Shown: positions 8,537-17,546, numbered from the stretch's first letter. The stretch is 64,000 nucleotides of DNA from an uncultured Catenibacillus sp. (GCA_934339005.1 CAKRHR010000009.1:1-64000); one strand, 5' to 3'. A program made the numbers and translations. The notes: generated from the sequence alone by a model not told the origin.

Positions 8537-10192
8537 TTATATCCTCCGTGTTTTTTTGACTTCTTCAACGTTCGTTTCAATAATCTTCTTTCTCAATGGC
8601 AATACATTACCCGGTGAAACAGAAAATTCATCAATACCCATTGCAAGAAATGTTTCTGTCAGCTCCAGGTCAGCAGCAAGCTCGCCGCAAATACCTGCCC
8701 AGATACCTACTTTGTGTGCATTTTCTGCGACCATCTGAATCATCTTTAACACTGCCGGATGATGTGGATCGTAAAATGCATCCAGGTGTGCATTCTGACG
8801 GTCAATTGCCAATGTATACTGTGTCAAATCATTTGTACCAATACTGAAGAAATCAACTTCTTTCGCCAGTTCTTCACTCATCATGACTGCTGCCGGAGTT
8901 TCAATCATTATACCCTGAGAAGGATTGCCAAATTCAATACCCTGCTCAGTTAATTCCTGTTTGATTTCCTCAACAATCGCTTTGATCTGTCTGACTTCAG
9001 AAACACTTGTAATCATCGGATACATAATTGCGATATTGCCATAAGCACTTGCTCTGAACAAGGCACGAAGCTGTGTCTTAAATATCTCAGGGCGTGTCAG
9101 GCAGATACGAATCGCACGCAGACCCATGGCAGGATTATCTTCATGCTCAAGATTAAAATAATCACACTGCTTGTCTGCACCGATATCCAGTGTACGGATA
9201 ATGACACGTTTGCCGGCCATCGTTTCCGCCACTTTTTTGTAAATCGCAAACTGTTCCTCCTCTGTCGGGAACTGCTCGCGTTCAAGATAAATAAATTCAC
9301 TTCTGAATAATCCAATGCCGCCGGCATCATTTTCAAGTACCATCGCCAGATCTTTTGTATTTCCTATATTGGCATACAACATGACCTTATGTCCGTCAAC
9401 GGTGACATTTTCCTTGCCCTTTAACTGTAACAGCAGGGCTTTCTTTTCACGTTCTTTTTCAAGTGCTTCTGTAAAACGTGCCATCGTTTCTTCATCCGGT
9501 GCCACATAAAAAGCACCACCATTGCCATCGACAATACCCATCTTGCCATTTAAGTCTGCAAAATCCTCATCCATCTGGTCTGTACTTACAAGTGCCGGAA
9601 TTCCCATGGTTCTTGCAAGAATAGCTGTATGTGAATTCACTGAACCGCCTCTTGTGACAAATGAAAGCACTTTGTCTTTTTCAAGCTGTACTGTCTCTGA
9701 CGGAGCAAGATCCTGTGCAACTAAAATGACCGGTTTGTCAAGCTTTAAGCCTGCATCGCCATCACCCAAAAGTACATTAACAACACGCTCTGAAATATCT
9801 TTAACATCAGCGCTTCGTGCCTGCATGTACTCATCGTCCATGGCTGCAAACATCTGAGCAAAATTATCTGCTGTTGTTGCAACGGCATATTCTGCATTGA
9901 CCTGCTGCATACTGATAATATTTTCGATGGATTCATTATAATCGTCATCATCCAGCATCATCTGATGAATTTCAAATATCGCTGCATTGGCTTCGCCGAC
10001 CTCTTTCAGCGCACGTTCATAAAGCTGTTCAAGCTGATTTAACACTTCTTTTTTTGCTTCGTGATAACGGTTTAATTCAGCTTCTGTATCTTCAACGCGA
10101 ACACGCTTGACCTGCTGCTCACTCTTTTTAAATACTCTGATTTCACCAATGGCAATGCCGCCAAAAACACTTTTTCCCTGGTAAAACTTCAT
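8537..10192 (-). CDS. ptsI: PTS Enzyme I (phosphoenolpyruvate-protein phosphotransferase)
   Basis: A 551-residue cytoplasmic enzyme that takes phosphate from PEP and passes it to HPr. The phosphorylated histidine is H188 in GGSVNSHTAILARTMGIPAL. The C-terminal PEP-binding barrel has GLFRSEFIYLERE, RTLDIGADK and FFSIGTNDLTQYTLAIDR, and the active-site Cys of GICGE. Length is slightly below the usual ~570. GGAGGAG lies nine bases before the ATG. The gene follows ptsH by 57 bases and precedes fruR by three, so the general PTS genes are linked to fructose control. Confidence 0.95.
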   Translation of the reverse strand: MKFYQGKSVFGGIAIGEIRVFKKSEQQVKRVRVEDTEAELNRYHEAKKEVLNQLEQLYERALKEVGEANAAIFEIHQMMLDDDDYNESIENIISMQQVNAEYAVATTADNFAQMFAAMDDEYMQARSADVKDISERVVNVLLGDGDAGLKLDKPVILVAQDLAPSETVQLEKDKVLSFVTRGGSVNSHTAILARTMGIPALVSTDQMDEDFADLNGKMGIVDGNGGAFYVAPDEETMARFTEALEKEREKKALLLQLKGKENVTVDGHKVMLYANIGNTKDLAMVLENDAGGIGLFRSEFIYLEREQFPTEEEQFAIYKKVAETMAGKRVIIRTLDIGADKQCDYFNLEHEDNPAMGLRAIRICLTRPEIFKTQLRALFRASAYGNIAIMYPMITSVSEVRQIKAIVEEIKQELTEQGIEFGNPSQGIMIETPAAVMMSEELAKEVDFFSIGTNDLTQYTLAIDRQNAHLDAFYDPHHPAVLKMIQMVAENAHKVGIWAGICGELAADLELTETFLAMGIDEFSVSPGNVLPLRKKIIETNVEEVKKTRRI

Positions 10193-10249
10193 GGCTAATC
10201 TCCTCCAAATGACTGTCTGTTCAGAATGATGTTTCCAACGCCGTGACGA

Positions 10250-10507
10250 TTACAGGTTTTCCTGCATGAATTTCTGAACAGCTTCAAAAGCTGCTTCTTC
10301 GTCATCGCCATTAAATGTCATTGTCACTTCGTGACCTTTTTTAACACCAAGCCCCATTAACCCGAAAATCTTTTTGCAATCTGCTGCTTTGCCGTCTTTG
10401 GCAAGTTTGATTTCACATGTAAAGCCTTTTGCTAATTTTACAAGTTCACCTGCCGGGCGTGCGTGAATACCTTCGTTATCTGTAATCACATAAGTAAATT
10501 CTTTCAT
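10250..10507 (-). CDS. ptsH: HPr phosphocarrier protein with Lys at position 46
   Basis: An 85-residue HPr. His15 in GIHARPAGELV accepts phosphate from Enzyme I and gives it to FruA and other EIIA domains. The regulatory site that in Firmicutes HPr is Ser46 (usually KSIMGVMSLG) reads KKIFGLMGLG here, so residue 46 is Lys and cannot be phosphorylated by HPr kinase. The start has AAAGGATG upstream. It is first in ptsH-ptsI-fruR, behind its own promoter. A second, Ser46-containing HPr elsewhere in the genome is possible. Confidence 0.93.
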   Translation of the reverse strand: MKEFTYVITDNEGIHARPAGELVKLAKGFTCEIKLAKDGKAADCKKIFGLMGLGVKKGHEVTMTFNGDDEEAAFEAVQKFMQENL

Positions 10508-10644
10508 TGTTCTACATCCTTTCTTATTTCATATTTTTAATTATTCTTGAATTTTATTTCGATTTGTTCTGCAAAGCTCTACTTTAAAAAGTCCAGCTTT
10601 GCATTTTCATTTATATATTTTTAAACCGATATTTTTCTTCTTTT

Positions 10645-10674
10645 ATTATACAACATATGCTGCAGGCTGTTCAA
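10645..10674 (-). promoter_or_regulatory. Promoter of ptsH-ptsI-fruR
   Basis: On the minus strand TTGAAC (10669-10674) is followed after 18 bases by TATAAT (10645-10650), a good sigma-A-type promoter about 140 bases before the ptsH start. The palindromes described next flank and overlap it. Confidence 0.65.
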
Positions 10675-10694
10675 TCCTTTTGCAGCATATGCTG
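10651..10694. promoter_or_regulatory. Two copies of a CAnCATATGCTG palindromic element (possible operators)
   Basis: CAGCATATGCTG (10683-10694) is a perfect 12-bp palindrome, and CAACATATGCTG (10651-10662) differs from it at one base. Their starts are 32 bp apart, close to three helical turns, and they bracket the -35 box of the ptsH promoter. Together they can also fold as an 11-bp hairpin after fruA, so a terminator/attenuator role is an alternative. Confidence 0.5.
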
Positions 10695-10720
10695 TGATTT
10701 AATTTATTTTTTCATGCCGC

Positions 10721-12673
10721 TTAAGCAACTCTTTTCTTAAGCACACCAAGCAGTAATGCTGAAATCACTGTACCAATAACAAGTGAGAGTAAATATAATA
10801 ATGCGTTGCCTACAACCGGGAATACGAAAATGCCACCATGAGGTGCCATCAATGTACATCCAAACAGCATGGATAATGCTCCTGCTACACCTGAACCGAC
10901 GATACAGGATGGAAGCACACGTAATGGATCAGATGCTGCAAATGGAATAGCACCTTCTGTAATAAATGCAAGACCCATAATAAAGTTTGTAGGACCTGCG
11001 TCGCGTTCTTCTTTTGTAAATTTGTTTTTGAAAATCATTGTTGCCAGGGCAATCGCACATGGAGGCACCATACCACCAATCATAACGGCTGCCATCACAT
11101 CATAGTTACCTGCTGCAATAGATGCTGTACCAAAGACATAAGCTGCTTTATTGAATGGGCCACCCATATCTACAGACATCATACCACCAAGAATAAATCC
11201 AAGAATAACTTTACTTGTGCCGCCCATACTTGCAAGTCCGTTATTTAATGCTGTATTGATAAAGCCCATGACAGGCTCAACAACAAAGTTCATGGCAAGT
11301 CCGGTAATCAATATACCAACAACCGGATAAATCAGTACAGGAGCAAGTTTTTCAAGAGCTTCAGGAAGTTTCTCGCAAATCTTGCGAAGTAAAACAATCA
11401 GATAGCCTGCTGCAAAACCAATAACTAATGCACCAAGGAATCCTGATTTTCCGCTGGAAGCAATCATGCCACCGACAAAACCAAGTGCAAGTGCTGGTCT
11501 GTCGCCAATCGCCATCGCTATAAAGCCGGCAAGTACAGGCAGCATGAATTTAAATGCCACATCGCCAATGCTCTTAAATAATGCAGCCACTGGTGTAATA
11601 GATCCGAAGTTGCTTCGAAGTTCAGGTGCCAGTGTGTTCATATCAACGCTAAGACCATCGATCAAGAATGCAATCGCGATCAAAATACCGCCGCCGACAA
11701 CAAATGGTAACATATGAGATACACCGTTCATCAACTGTGTATAAATCTTATGACCAAAGCTGCCTCCGGATTTAGTTGTTGTTTCTTTCTTTTCACCCTC
11801 AGCTGAATGATAAACCGGTGCATCACCTGCAACGGCTCTTGCAATCAGTTCATCAGCTTTGTTAATACCATCTGAAACCTGACAACTGATCAATTTCTTT
11901 CCGTCAAATCTGTCCATCGGTACCTGTGCATCCGCCGCAACGATGATGCAGTCGGCTGCGGCGATTTCTGCGCCTGTAATCACGTTCTTTGCTCCGCCTG
12001 AGCCTCTTGTTTCAATCTTAATGGCTACGCCTGCAGCTTTTGCTGCTTTTTCAAGGCCTTCTGCTGCCATGTAAGTATGTGCAATACCTGTCGGGCAGGA
12101 AGTGACTGCCAGCAATTTAATGTTGGATTTTAAGGCTGTGTCTGTATTCTGTGTATCTTCCTGCGCTTCGCCGGCATCAATACCTGTGTCAGAAAGTCGT
12201 TCATCAATGCCTGCTGCCTCTGAATCTGCTTTATCCACGATTTGAAGAAATTCTTCTGCAGATTTGGCATGTCTTAATGCGTTTGTAAAATCCTCATCCA
12301 TCAAAAGTACTGCCAGTTTACTTAAAACATCCAGATGAATATTGTCCTCTGTGTTTGGTGCTGCAATCAGAAACATCAATGTGACAGGGTCACCATCGAG
12401 TGAATCAAAATCAACACCTGCAGGTACAACCATTGCTGCCAGACCCGGTGCATTAACTGCATCACATTTGCCGTGAGGGATCGCAATGCCTTCGCCAATA
12501 CCTGTTGTGCTTTCTTCTTCTCTGGCATAAACCTGTTTTTTATATGCCGCAAGGTCATTAATCTTACCGCTTTGGCCCATCAGGGCTACAATTTCGTCCA
12601 ATGCTTCGTTTTTACTCTTTGGTGACGCATCAAGTTTGATACTGTTCTTATCCAATAAATCTACAATACGCAT
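10721..12673 (-). CDS. fruA: PTS fructose transporter, EIIABC fusion
   Basis: A 650-residue fructose permease that imports fructose as fructose-1-phosphate. Domain order: EIIA (1-150, phosphorylated His67 in GIAIPHGKCDAV), a linker (150-182), EIIB (~183-285, Cys193 in VTSCPTGIAHTYMAAE), and EIIC (~305-650), a multi-span membrane domain. ATG 12673 has GGAGGAG upstream and is preferred over the longer frame. It follows fruK by 18 bases, in the classical fruK-fruA order. Confidence 0.93.
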   Translation of the reverse strand: MRIVDLLDKNSIKLDASPKSKNEALDEIVALMGQSGKINDLAAYKKQVYAREEESTTGIGEGIAIPHGKCDAVNAPGLAAMVVPAGVDFDSLDGDPVTLMFLIAAPNTEDNIHLDVLSKLAVLLMDEDFTNALRHAKSAEEFLQIVDKADSEAAGIDERLSDTGIDAGEAQEDTQNTDTALKSNIKLLAVTSCPTGIAHTYMAAEGLEKAAKAAGVAIKIETRGSGGAKNVITGAEIAAADCIIVAADAQVPMDRFDGKKLISCQVSDGINKADELIARAVAGDAPVYHSAEGEKKETTTKSGGSFGHKIYTQLMNGVSHMLPFVVGGGILIAIAFLIDGLSVDMNTLAPELRSNFGSITPVAALFKSIGDVAFKFMLPVLAGFIAMAIGDRPALALGFVGGMIASSGKSGFLGALVIGFAAGYLIVLLRKICEKLPEALEKLAPVLIYPVVGILITGLAMNFVVEPVMGFINTALNNGLASMGGTSKVILGFILGGMMSVDMGGPFNKAAYVFGTASIAAGNYDVMAAVMIGGMVPPCAIALATMIFKNKFTKEERDAGPTNFIMGLAFITEGAIPFAASDPLRVLPSCIVGSGVAGALSMLFGCTLMAPHGGIFVFPVVGNALLYLLSLVIGTVISALLLGVLKKRVA

Positions 12674-12691
12674 TATCATTCTCCTCCCCAT

Positions 12692-13603
12692 TTACATATT
12701 TATAAGTTGTTCATATACTTTCTGCACTTGTGCTGCCGTTGCAAGCTGTTCTGAAAATGCGCTTGCACTGCCTGTGGCTACGCCCATGCGGAATGCATAT
12801 TCATAATCCTGTTTTTCAAGCCATCCGGCAACAAAACCTGCAACCATCGAATCACCTGCGCCTACACCATTTTTAAGTTCACCCTTTGGTGCCGGTGTCA
12901 TATAAGCACTTCCGTCTGCAGCTAAGAGTACCGCACCGCTGCCTGCCATAGATACTAAGACGTTTTGTGCGCCCATCTCCTGAAGCTTCTTGGCATAAGG
13001 TACAACAGATTCTCTTGTTGTCAGCTTCACATTGAAGATTTCGCCAAGCTCATGATTATTTGGTTTAATCAAAAACGGATGATGTGACAAAACATTTAAT
13101 AAGAGGTTCTTTGTCGCATCCACCACAATCATGACACCTCTATCCTTAAGCATCTGCATGATAACTTCATAAATATCATCTGATACATCCGATGGAATAC
13201 TGCCTGCCAGCACGAGCACATCGCCCTGCTTTAATGCTTCAAGTTTCGTCATCAACTGTTCCATGTGTTCTGTCTTAATGTGAGGACCATTACCGTTAAT
13301 CTCTGTACCATCAATAGATTTTAATTTAAGATTAATTCTTGATAATCCTTCATCCAATGTAATAAAATCTGTCTTAACACCAAGTGTTTCAAGCTGTCGT
13401 CTGATCTCTTCACCGGTAAAGCCTGCTAAAAATCCTAACGCTGTACTTCTGATACCAAGGTTTTTAAGCACTGTGGAAACATTGATTCCTTTGCCTCCTG
13501 GAAGCATCAGCTCTGAGCTTGTCCGGTTTGTCATTCCAAGTTGAAAATTGTCCACTGAAACAATATAATCCAGTGAAGGATTAAACGTTACAGTATAAAT
13601 CAT
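12692..13603 (-). CDS. fruK: 1-phosphofructokinase
   Basis: A 303-residue PfkB-family kinase that phosphorylates fructose-1-phosphate to fructose-1,6-bisphosphate. PfkB marks are LMLPGGKGINVSTVLKNLG (33-50) and GVGAGDSMVAGFVAG (246-260), with the catalytic base D251. GGGAGG precedes the ATG. It is the first gene of fruK-fruA. Tagatose-6-phosphate kinase belongs to the same family, but linkage to fruA makes FruK the clear choice. Confidence 0.92.
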   Translation of the reverse strand: MIYTVTFNPSLDYIVSVDNFQLGMTNRTSSELMLPGGKGINVSTVLKNLGIRSTALGFLAGFTGEEIRRQLETLGVKTDFITLDEGLSRINLKLKSIDGTEINGNGPHIKTEHMEQLMTKLEALKQGDVLVLAGSIPSDVSDDIYEVIMQMLKDRGVMIVVDATKNLLLNVLSHHPFLIKPNNHELGEIFNVKLTTRESVVPYAKKLQEMGAQNVLVSMAGSGAVLLAADGSAYMTPAPKGELKNGVGAGDSMVAGFVAGWLEKQDYEYAFRMGVATGSASAFSEQLATAAQVQKVYEQLINM

Positions 13604-14097
13604 TCAAAAGCACCTCCCTGACTGTGTTTGATTTTGTTTGACTGTTTGTCTTTGATTTTGTCTAAAATTGATTGATTGTGTGAAAGTTTTCAAAACTTGT
13701 TTTCGCTTCGTATTTTAATTTTTATGGCACATTTGGAGCTTTTAAAAATCAAAATCCTGTAAAAAGCTTCACACATCATTTTGTCGGATACACACGCTTT
13801 AATCACGATATTTACTGGTTTTTCTGTATTTTCAGTGATTGAACTTTTCTGCGTTTTGCCTTTGTTTTTATCTTTGTTCTGGCAATTTGTATCTGCTTAT
13901 TTTTGATTGACCCATCTGTCTTTCTATGGTTTTATCATACACCCAGATTCGGTCAAAATCAATCAATTTCTTTCAAATTATGTCACAAAAATAAACATTA
14001 TTTTTGGTGCATTTTTCACAAAACCTATTTTTACTGGCGTCAATGCACCAAATACGGTATACTATAATGAAGAAAATCGAAAGGAGGTTTTGCAATC
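13604..14097. promoter_or_regulatory. Divergent control region between fruK (minus) and the PucR-type gene (plus)
   Basis: 494 bases without a gene, rich in A+T. Beside fruK, an 11-bp direct repeat TTTGATTTTGT occurs at 13627-13637 and 13651-13661, exactly 24 bp apart, with a related TTTGACTGTTTGT between them; this is a candidate DeoR-type (FruR) operator. The other end holds an inverted repeat and the -10 of the PucR-type gene, listed separately. I found no convincing TATAAT for fruK. Confidence 0.5.
14004..14051 (+). promoter_or_regulatory. 10-bp perfect inverted repeat at the promoter of the first PucR-type regulator
   Basis: TTGGTGCATT (14004-14013) and AATGCACCAA (14042-14051) are perfect complements with a 28-bp gap. 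The right arm covers the expected -35 position of the TATAAT at 14063-14068, where no good -35 is visible (TCAATG). This suggests an operator for an activator or autorepressor. AAGGAGG (14081-14087) is the ribosome binding site of the following gene. Confidence 0.55.
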
Positions 14098-15180
14098 ATG
14101 TCAAGCGATACACTATCATTTCAAATCGTTGAAGCTTTAGGACGTGCCAATCCGGTACAGGCCCTGCTTGATTTTGCGGGCGAACAGCTTGGGTGTACGG
14201 TCTGCCTGATGGACATCACCGGGAAACAGATTGCAAAGAGTCAGGTGCCATCTGCACACACCAATTTGCAGCGTACGCCTCTTTATTACTCACTGCACAC
14301 AAAAAATGCCAGCCTGTTTTACGTGACAGTAAATTCTGATATACCAGTATTACCGGAAACCTCCGAAAACATACTCGCAAAAATCCTGCAGGCGCTTCGG
14401 CTTTGCTGCATACCGATGGAACCACAACACTGCCACACAGCGGCAGAGTTTTTATTTTATGATCTGCTCGAAAATCCGGTCAGACGCAGTCAGAGCCTTT
14501 CAGAGCGCTGCCGTATTTCTGCTATTCCGTTTCAGCAGGATTTTCAGCTTGTTACTTTATGTAATTCGCAAAATATTACCAATGTACCTTTATTTCATAT
14601 GGCACACATGATGCTTGAGCAGCTTTTCCCGGGAAGTATTTTTACAATTCACAACAATCGCTTTGTAATGCTGTGCATTAAAAAGCTGCCCGGCCGCCAT
14701 CTTTTTGAGAATGCTGAATTTATGCAGTTTTTAAATGAATATCATATGACCGCCTCCATCAGTCTGCCTTTTACAAACATGGGGCAGCTGCAAAATGCTT
14801 ATGCGCAGACACTTCAGGCGCTGGATGAAGGGCTTTTGCTGGATGACAATACGAATCTCTACTTATATCAGGACTACCTGCCTTATCACGCCCTGACCCA
14901 GATTCAGGATGAGCACAATTTCTGTCATCCGTGTATTTATGAGCTGGAGGCCTATGATATGCTGCATCACACAGACTGCACTCATACACTGTACACTTAT
15001 ATTATGAATTTTCGTAGCATGAAAGACACTGCCCAGCAAATGAACATTCATTACAACACCTTAAAATACAGAATCAAAAAGATTGAACAGATGCTTGATT
15101 TTTCACTGGAGGACAGCGCGCAGTTTTTGCTTTTATATCTGTCTTTTAAATATTTGCGGTTGAAGGGGAAAGTATTCTAA
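14098..15180 (+). CDS. PucR/CdaR-type transcriptional regulator (first of two)
   Basis: A 360-residue protein whose C-terminus (~300-358) is a PucR-type helix-turn-helix: MKDTAQQMNIHYNTLKYRIKKIEQMLDFSLEDSAQFLLLYLSFKY, shown here only as landmarks HYNTLKYRI and KIEQML. The N-terminal ~250 residues include a segment like a small-molecule sensor (LDFAGEQLGCTVCLMDITGKQIAKS). No target is encoded nearby except possibly itself, the tandem paralogue, or the fructose locus across the divergent region. The start is supported by AAGGAGG. Confidence 0.8.
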   Translation: MSSDTLSFQIVEALGRANPVQALLDFAGEQLGCTVCLMDITGKQIAKSQVPSAHTNLQRTPLYYSLHTKNASLFYVTVNSDIPVLPETSENILAKILQALRLCCIPMEPQHCHTAAEFLFYDLLENPVRRSQSLSERCRISAIPFQQDFQLVTLCNSQNITNVPLFHMAHMMLEQLFPGSIFTIHNNRFVMLCIKKLPGRHLFENAEFMQFLNEYHMTASISLPFTNMGQLQNAYAQTLQALDEGLLLDDNTNLYLYQDYLPYHALTQIQDEHNFCHPCIYELEAYDMLHHTDCTHTLYTYIMNFRSMKDTAQQMNIHYNTLKYRIKKIEQMLDFSLEDSAQFLLLYLSFKYLRLKGKVF

Positions 15181-15210
15181 ACATCATCATTTTTACAGGA
15201 GAATTAAGAA

Positions 15211-16419
15211 ATGACACATTCTTTGGAATATTACAGTCAGGGGCTTTTGGATGCTCTGTTTTCCAATGCAGGCATGCAGGCGATTGTCGAGCTTGCCGCC
15301 AAATATCTTGGCAATCCGGTGGCTGTAGGCACAGTGCGTCTGACAGTTTTATATACGTCACACAATATGCCGGCACAGGTGCCGATGGCCCAACCAGGCA
15401 TCATTCCACCGGATTTTACAAATGAACAGAGTTTTATTCATTTTAATGAAGCGGCATTTTACAGCGAGGAACCGATTCTGACCGACAAACAATGGGGCGG
15501 CTACCGTACGCTGCTTGCCAGACTTTCCCAAAATGGCGAAGTTGTCGGCTATATGAGTATCTTTTTTTGTGAACAGGATTACGACCCGCAAATCAGTCCC
15601 CTCGTCAAACTGATTCGCACTGTCATTGAAAGTGAATTGTTAAAGGATAATGCGTTGATATTCCGAAGCACAAGCCCGGCACAGCGCCTGCTGAACTCGA
15701 TTTTGTCTGACGATTCCAAACAACTGATGAGCAATGCCGATGCGGTTATCCAGCTTGGGTTAAATAAACAGAGCCATTTTTATATTTTGACATTTAAAAT
15801 GTCCTACTATTCCCGTGCCAACAAGCCTAATTCTATTTACAGGGATAATCTGAGTGAACTGACTGGTGCGACACTAAGTACATTTTATCAGGAAACCATT
15901 GTGCTGATCGTGCAGGGCAGCATCCGCAATCTTGTCACCGATACACCGAATCGCCGCGCACTTTTAGAATATCTGGACACTTATGGACTGTGCGGCGGCA
16001 TCAGTTATATGTGCCGCCAAATCAGTGATATTCCCTGTGCATTTATGCAGGCCAGTGCCGCTATGAACAGTGCAGGTTCTGACGGCACACAGCATACAGG
16101 TCTGCTGACTTATGACAGTATTGTAGTGCCAAAACTGATTCAACAGATTGTTGATAAGAATCATCTCTCCTACCTGACACCTGAACTACTTGTTTTGATG
16201 GATTATGATAAAACCCACAACACTAATTACTGTCAGGTCATTGAATTGTATGTGGAAAGCGGGAAAAATGTTTATCTGACCGCTTCACTGGCGGGCCTGT
16301 CCAAGAGTTCTATTTACAGGATTCTTGACCGCATCAAAGCACTGACAGATATTGACCTTAATCAAAATGACCAGCTATTTGCACTTTATTTTGGCATAAA
16401 AATTAATAACCGTGTATAA
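15211..16419 (+). CDS. PucR-like transcriptional regulator (second of two, divergent)
   Basis: A 402-residue protein with the same plan as the preceding gene but little sequence identity. The N-terminus reads LLDALFSNAGMQAIVELAAKYLGNPV, a sensor-like segment parallel to that of the first gene. The C-terminus (~340-398) has VIELYVESGKNVYLTASLAG, SKSSIYRILDRIKAL and LFALYFGIKI, which fits a PucR-type helix-turn-helix. ACAGGAG lies before the ATG and only 30 bases separate the genes, so they are one transcript. Possibly they form a heteromeric switch; ligand unknown. Confidence 0.7.
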   Translation: MTHSLEYYSQGLLDALFSNAGMQAIVELAAKYLGNPVAVGTVRLTVLYTSHNMPAQVPMAQPGIIPPDFTNEQSFIHFNEAAFYSEEPILTDKQWGGYRTLLARLSQNGEVVGYMSIFFCEQDYDPQISPLVKLIRTVIESELLKDNALIFRSTSPAQRLLNSILSDDSKQLMSNADAVIQLGLNKQSHFYILTFKMSYYSRANKPNSIYRDNLSELTGATLSTFYQETIVLIVQGSIRNLVTDTPNRRALLEYLDTYGLCGGISYMCRQISDIPCAFMQASAAMNSAGSDGTQHTGLLTYDSIVVPKLIQQIVDKNHLSYLTPELLVLMDYDKTHNTNYCQVIELYVESGKNVYLTASLAGLSKSSIYRILDRIKALTDIDLNQNDQLFALYFGIKINNRV

Positions 16420-16458
16420 ATCATTACATTTGTGGTCAGAATTAGACCAGAGGTGATG

Positions 16459-17241
16459 ATGTTGAAAAACAATTTTTCAAATTTATTTAAAAAACATGGC
16501 TTTTACATTTTGACAGGTGTTTGTGTTGCCGCGCTGGCTGCAGCAATCGGACTCATCAGCGTATCCTCAAAAACATCTGATAACCAAAACACTTCCGATA
16601 ACATAGCGACTTCTACCACAACCGATGGCAGTGAAGATGTGGCAGCCAATGATACGCATATTCAGATTCCGGAAGGCACAGATACAAATCAAAAAACAAA
16701 TGAAACTGCTTCAGATGACAGTAAAAATACAAATGACAGCAATTCCAATGATAATTCTGACGCCCATGAAGATGTCATCAGCACAAATGCCAACAATGTA
16801 TTTACAGCTTTTGATGACACACAGACATTGCCGTGGCCGGTGAATGGTTCAATTCTTATGGATTACAGCATGACAAGCACCACTTACTTTAAAACACTGA
16901 ATCAGTATCAGTGCAATCCAGCCCTCCTGATCGCCGCCGATGTCAATTCAGAAGTTCACTGTGCTTACAGCGGTACTGTGGAAAGTATTTCAAATACAGC
17001 CGAGCTTGGTTTATGTGTCACGATCAATGCCGGCAATGATTACCGCATGATTTATGGTCAGTTAAAAGATGTTCCTGTAACCGAAGGACAGGCTGTTGCT
17101 GCAGGAAGTGTTCTTGGTTCTGTGGCACAGCCAACACGTTACTATCTTGAAGAAGGTCCTCATCTCTATTTTGCAATGACCCGAGATGACATCCCGGTAG
17201 ATCCAAAACTCTATCTGGAAACTTCTGATACAAACTCATAA
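16459..17241 (+). CDS. SpoIIQ-like membrane protein with degenerate M23 peptidase domain
   Basis: 260 residues: short basic head, one membrane helix (GFYILTGVCVAALAAAIGLI), a Ser/Thr/Asn/Asp-rich linker (~35-115), then an M23/LytM-type domain (~120-255). The domain has lost the zinc ligands: the expected HxxxD region reads NPALLIAADVNSEV, and the HxH motif reads HLYF. This is the pattern of SpoIIQ-type proteins, which act structurally in forespore engulfment. Start chosen at the second of two adjacent ATGs behind AGAGGTG; a GTG at 16432 gives a longer frame. It lies 39 bases after the PucR-like gene. Confidence 0.65.
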   Translation: MLKNNFSNLFKKHGFYILTGVCVAALAAAIGLISVSSKTSDNQNTSDNIATSTTTDGSEDVAANDTHIQIPEGTDTNQKTNETASDDSKNTNDSNSNDNSDAHEDVISTNANNVFTAFDDTQTLPWPVNGSILMDYSMTSTTYFKTLNQYQCNPALLIAADVNSEVHCAYSGTVESISNTAELGLCVTINAGNDYRMIYGQLKDVPVTEGQAVAAGSVLGSVAQPTRYYLEEGPHLYFAMTRDDIPVDPKLYLETSDTNS

Positions 17242-17546
17242 TACCATCTTTAATATGCAATTGTGCCTGCACAAATCAGCACTTTTGACTTATTGCCACT
17301 CATAGTATCCTGCACAGCACAAAGCAGTCCATGCACACATTTTTAATCTCTGAATATGATGAATTAACCGGATAACTTAAATTACGGTACATATTGAAAA
17401 ATATGCAGCCGTTCATTTTACAGCAGATCATCTGCCTGATAACAGCTTTCATCCGGTTGCTTCACATATAGAAAAATGCCCTGTTCCTTCAGGGCATTTT
17501 TTGTTATACTAAGTCTGACAGACAAACACAAGGAGGGTTATCGCCC
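17242..17546. other. 305-base gap holding one terminator and the GIY-YIG promoter
   Basis: The first ~230 bases show no gene, repeat or recognisable RNA. Near the right end is the terminator listed separately, directly followed by TTGTTATACT, a possible extended -10 for the GIY-YIG gene, and the ribosome binding site AAGGAGGG. Confidence 0.5.
17472..17501 (+). terminator. Rho-independent terminator downstream of the SpoIIQ-like gene
   Basis: A perfect 11-bp stem AAAAATGCCCT/AGGGCATTTTT with an 8-base loop, followed by TTGTT. The A-tract on the other side makes it able to act in both directions. Confidence 0.75.
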
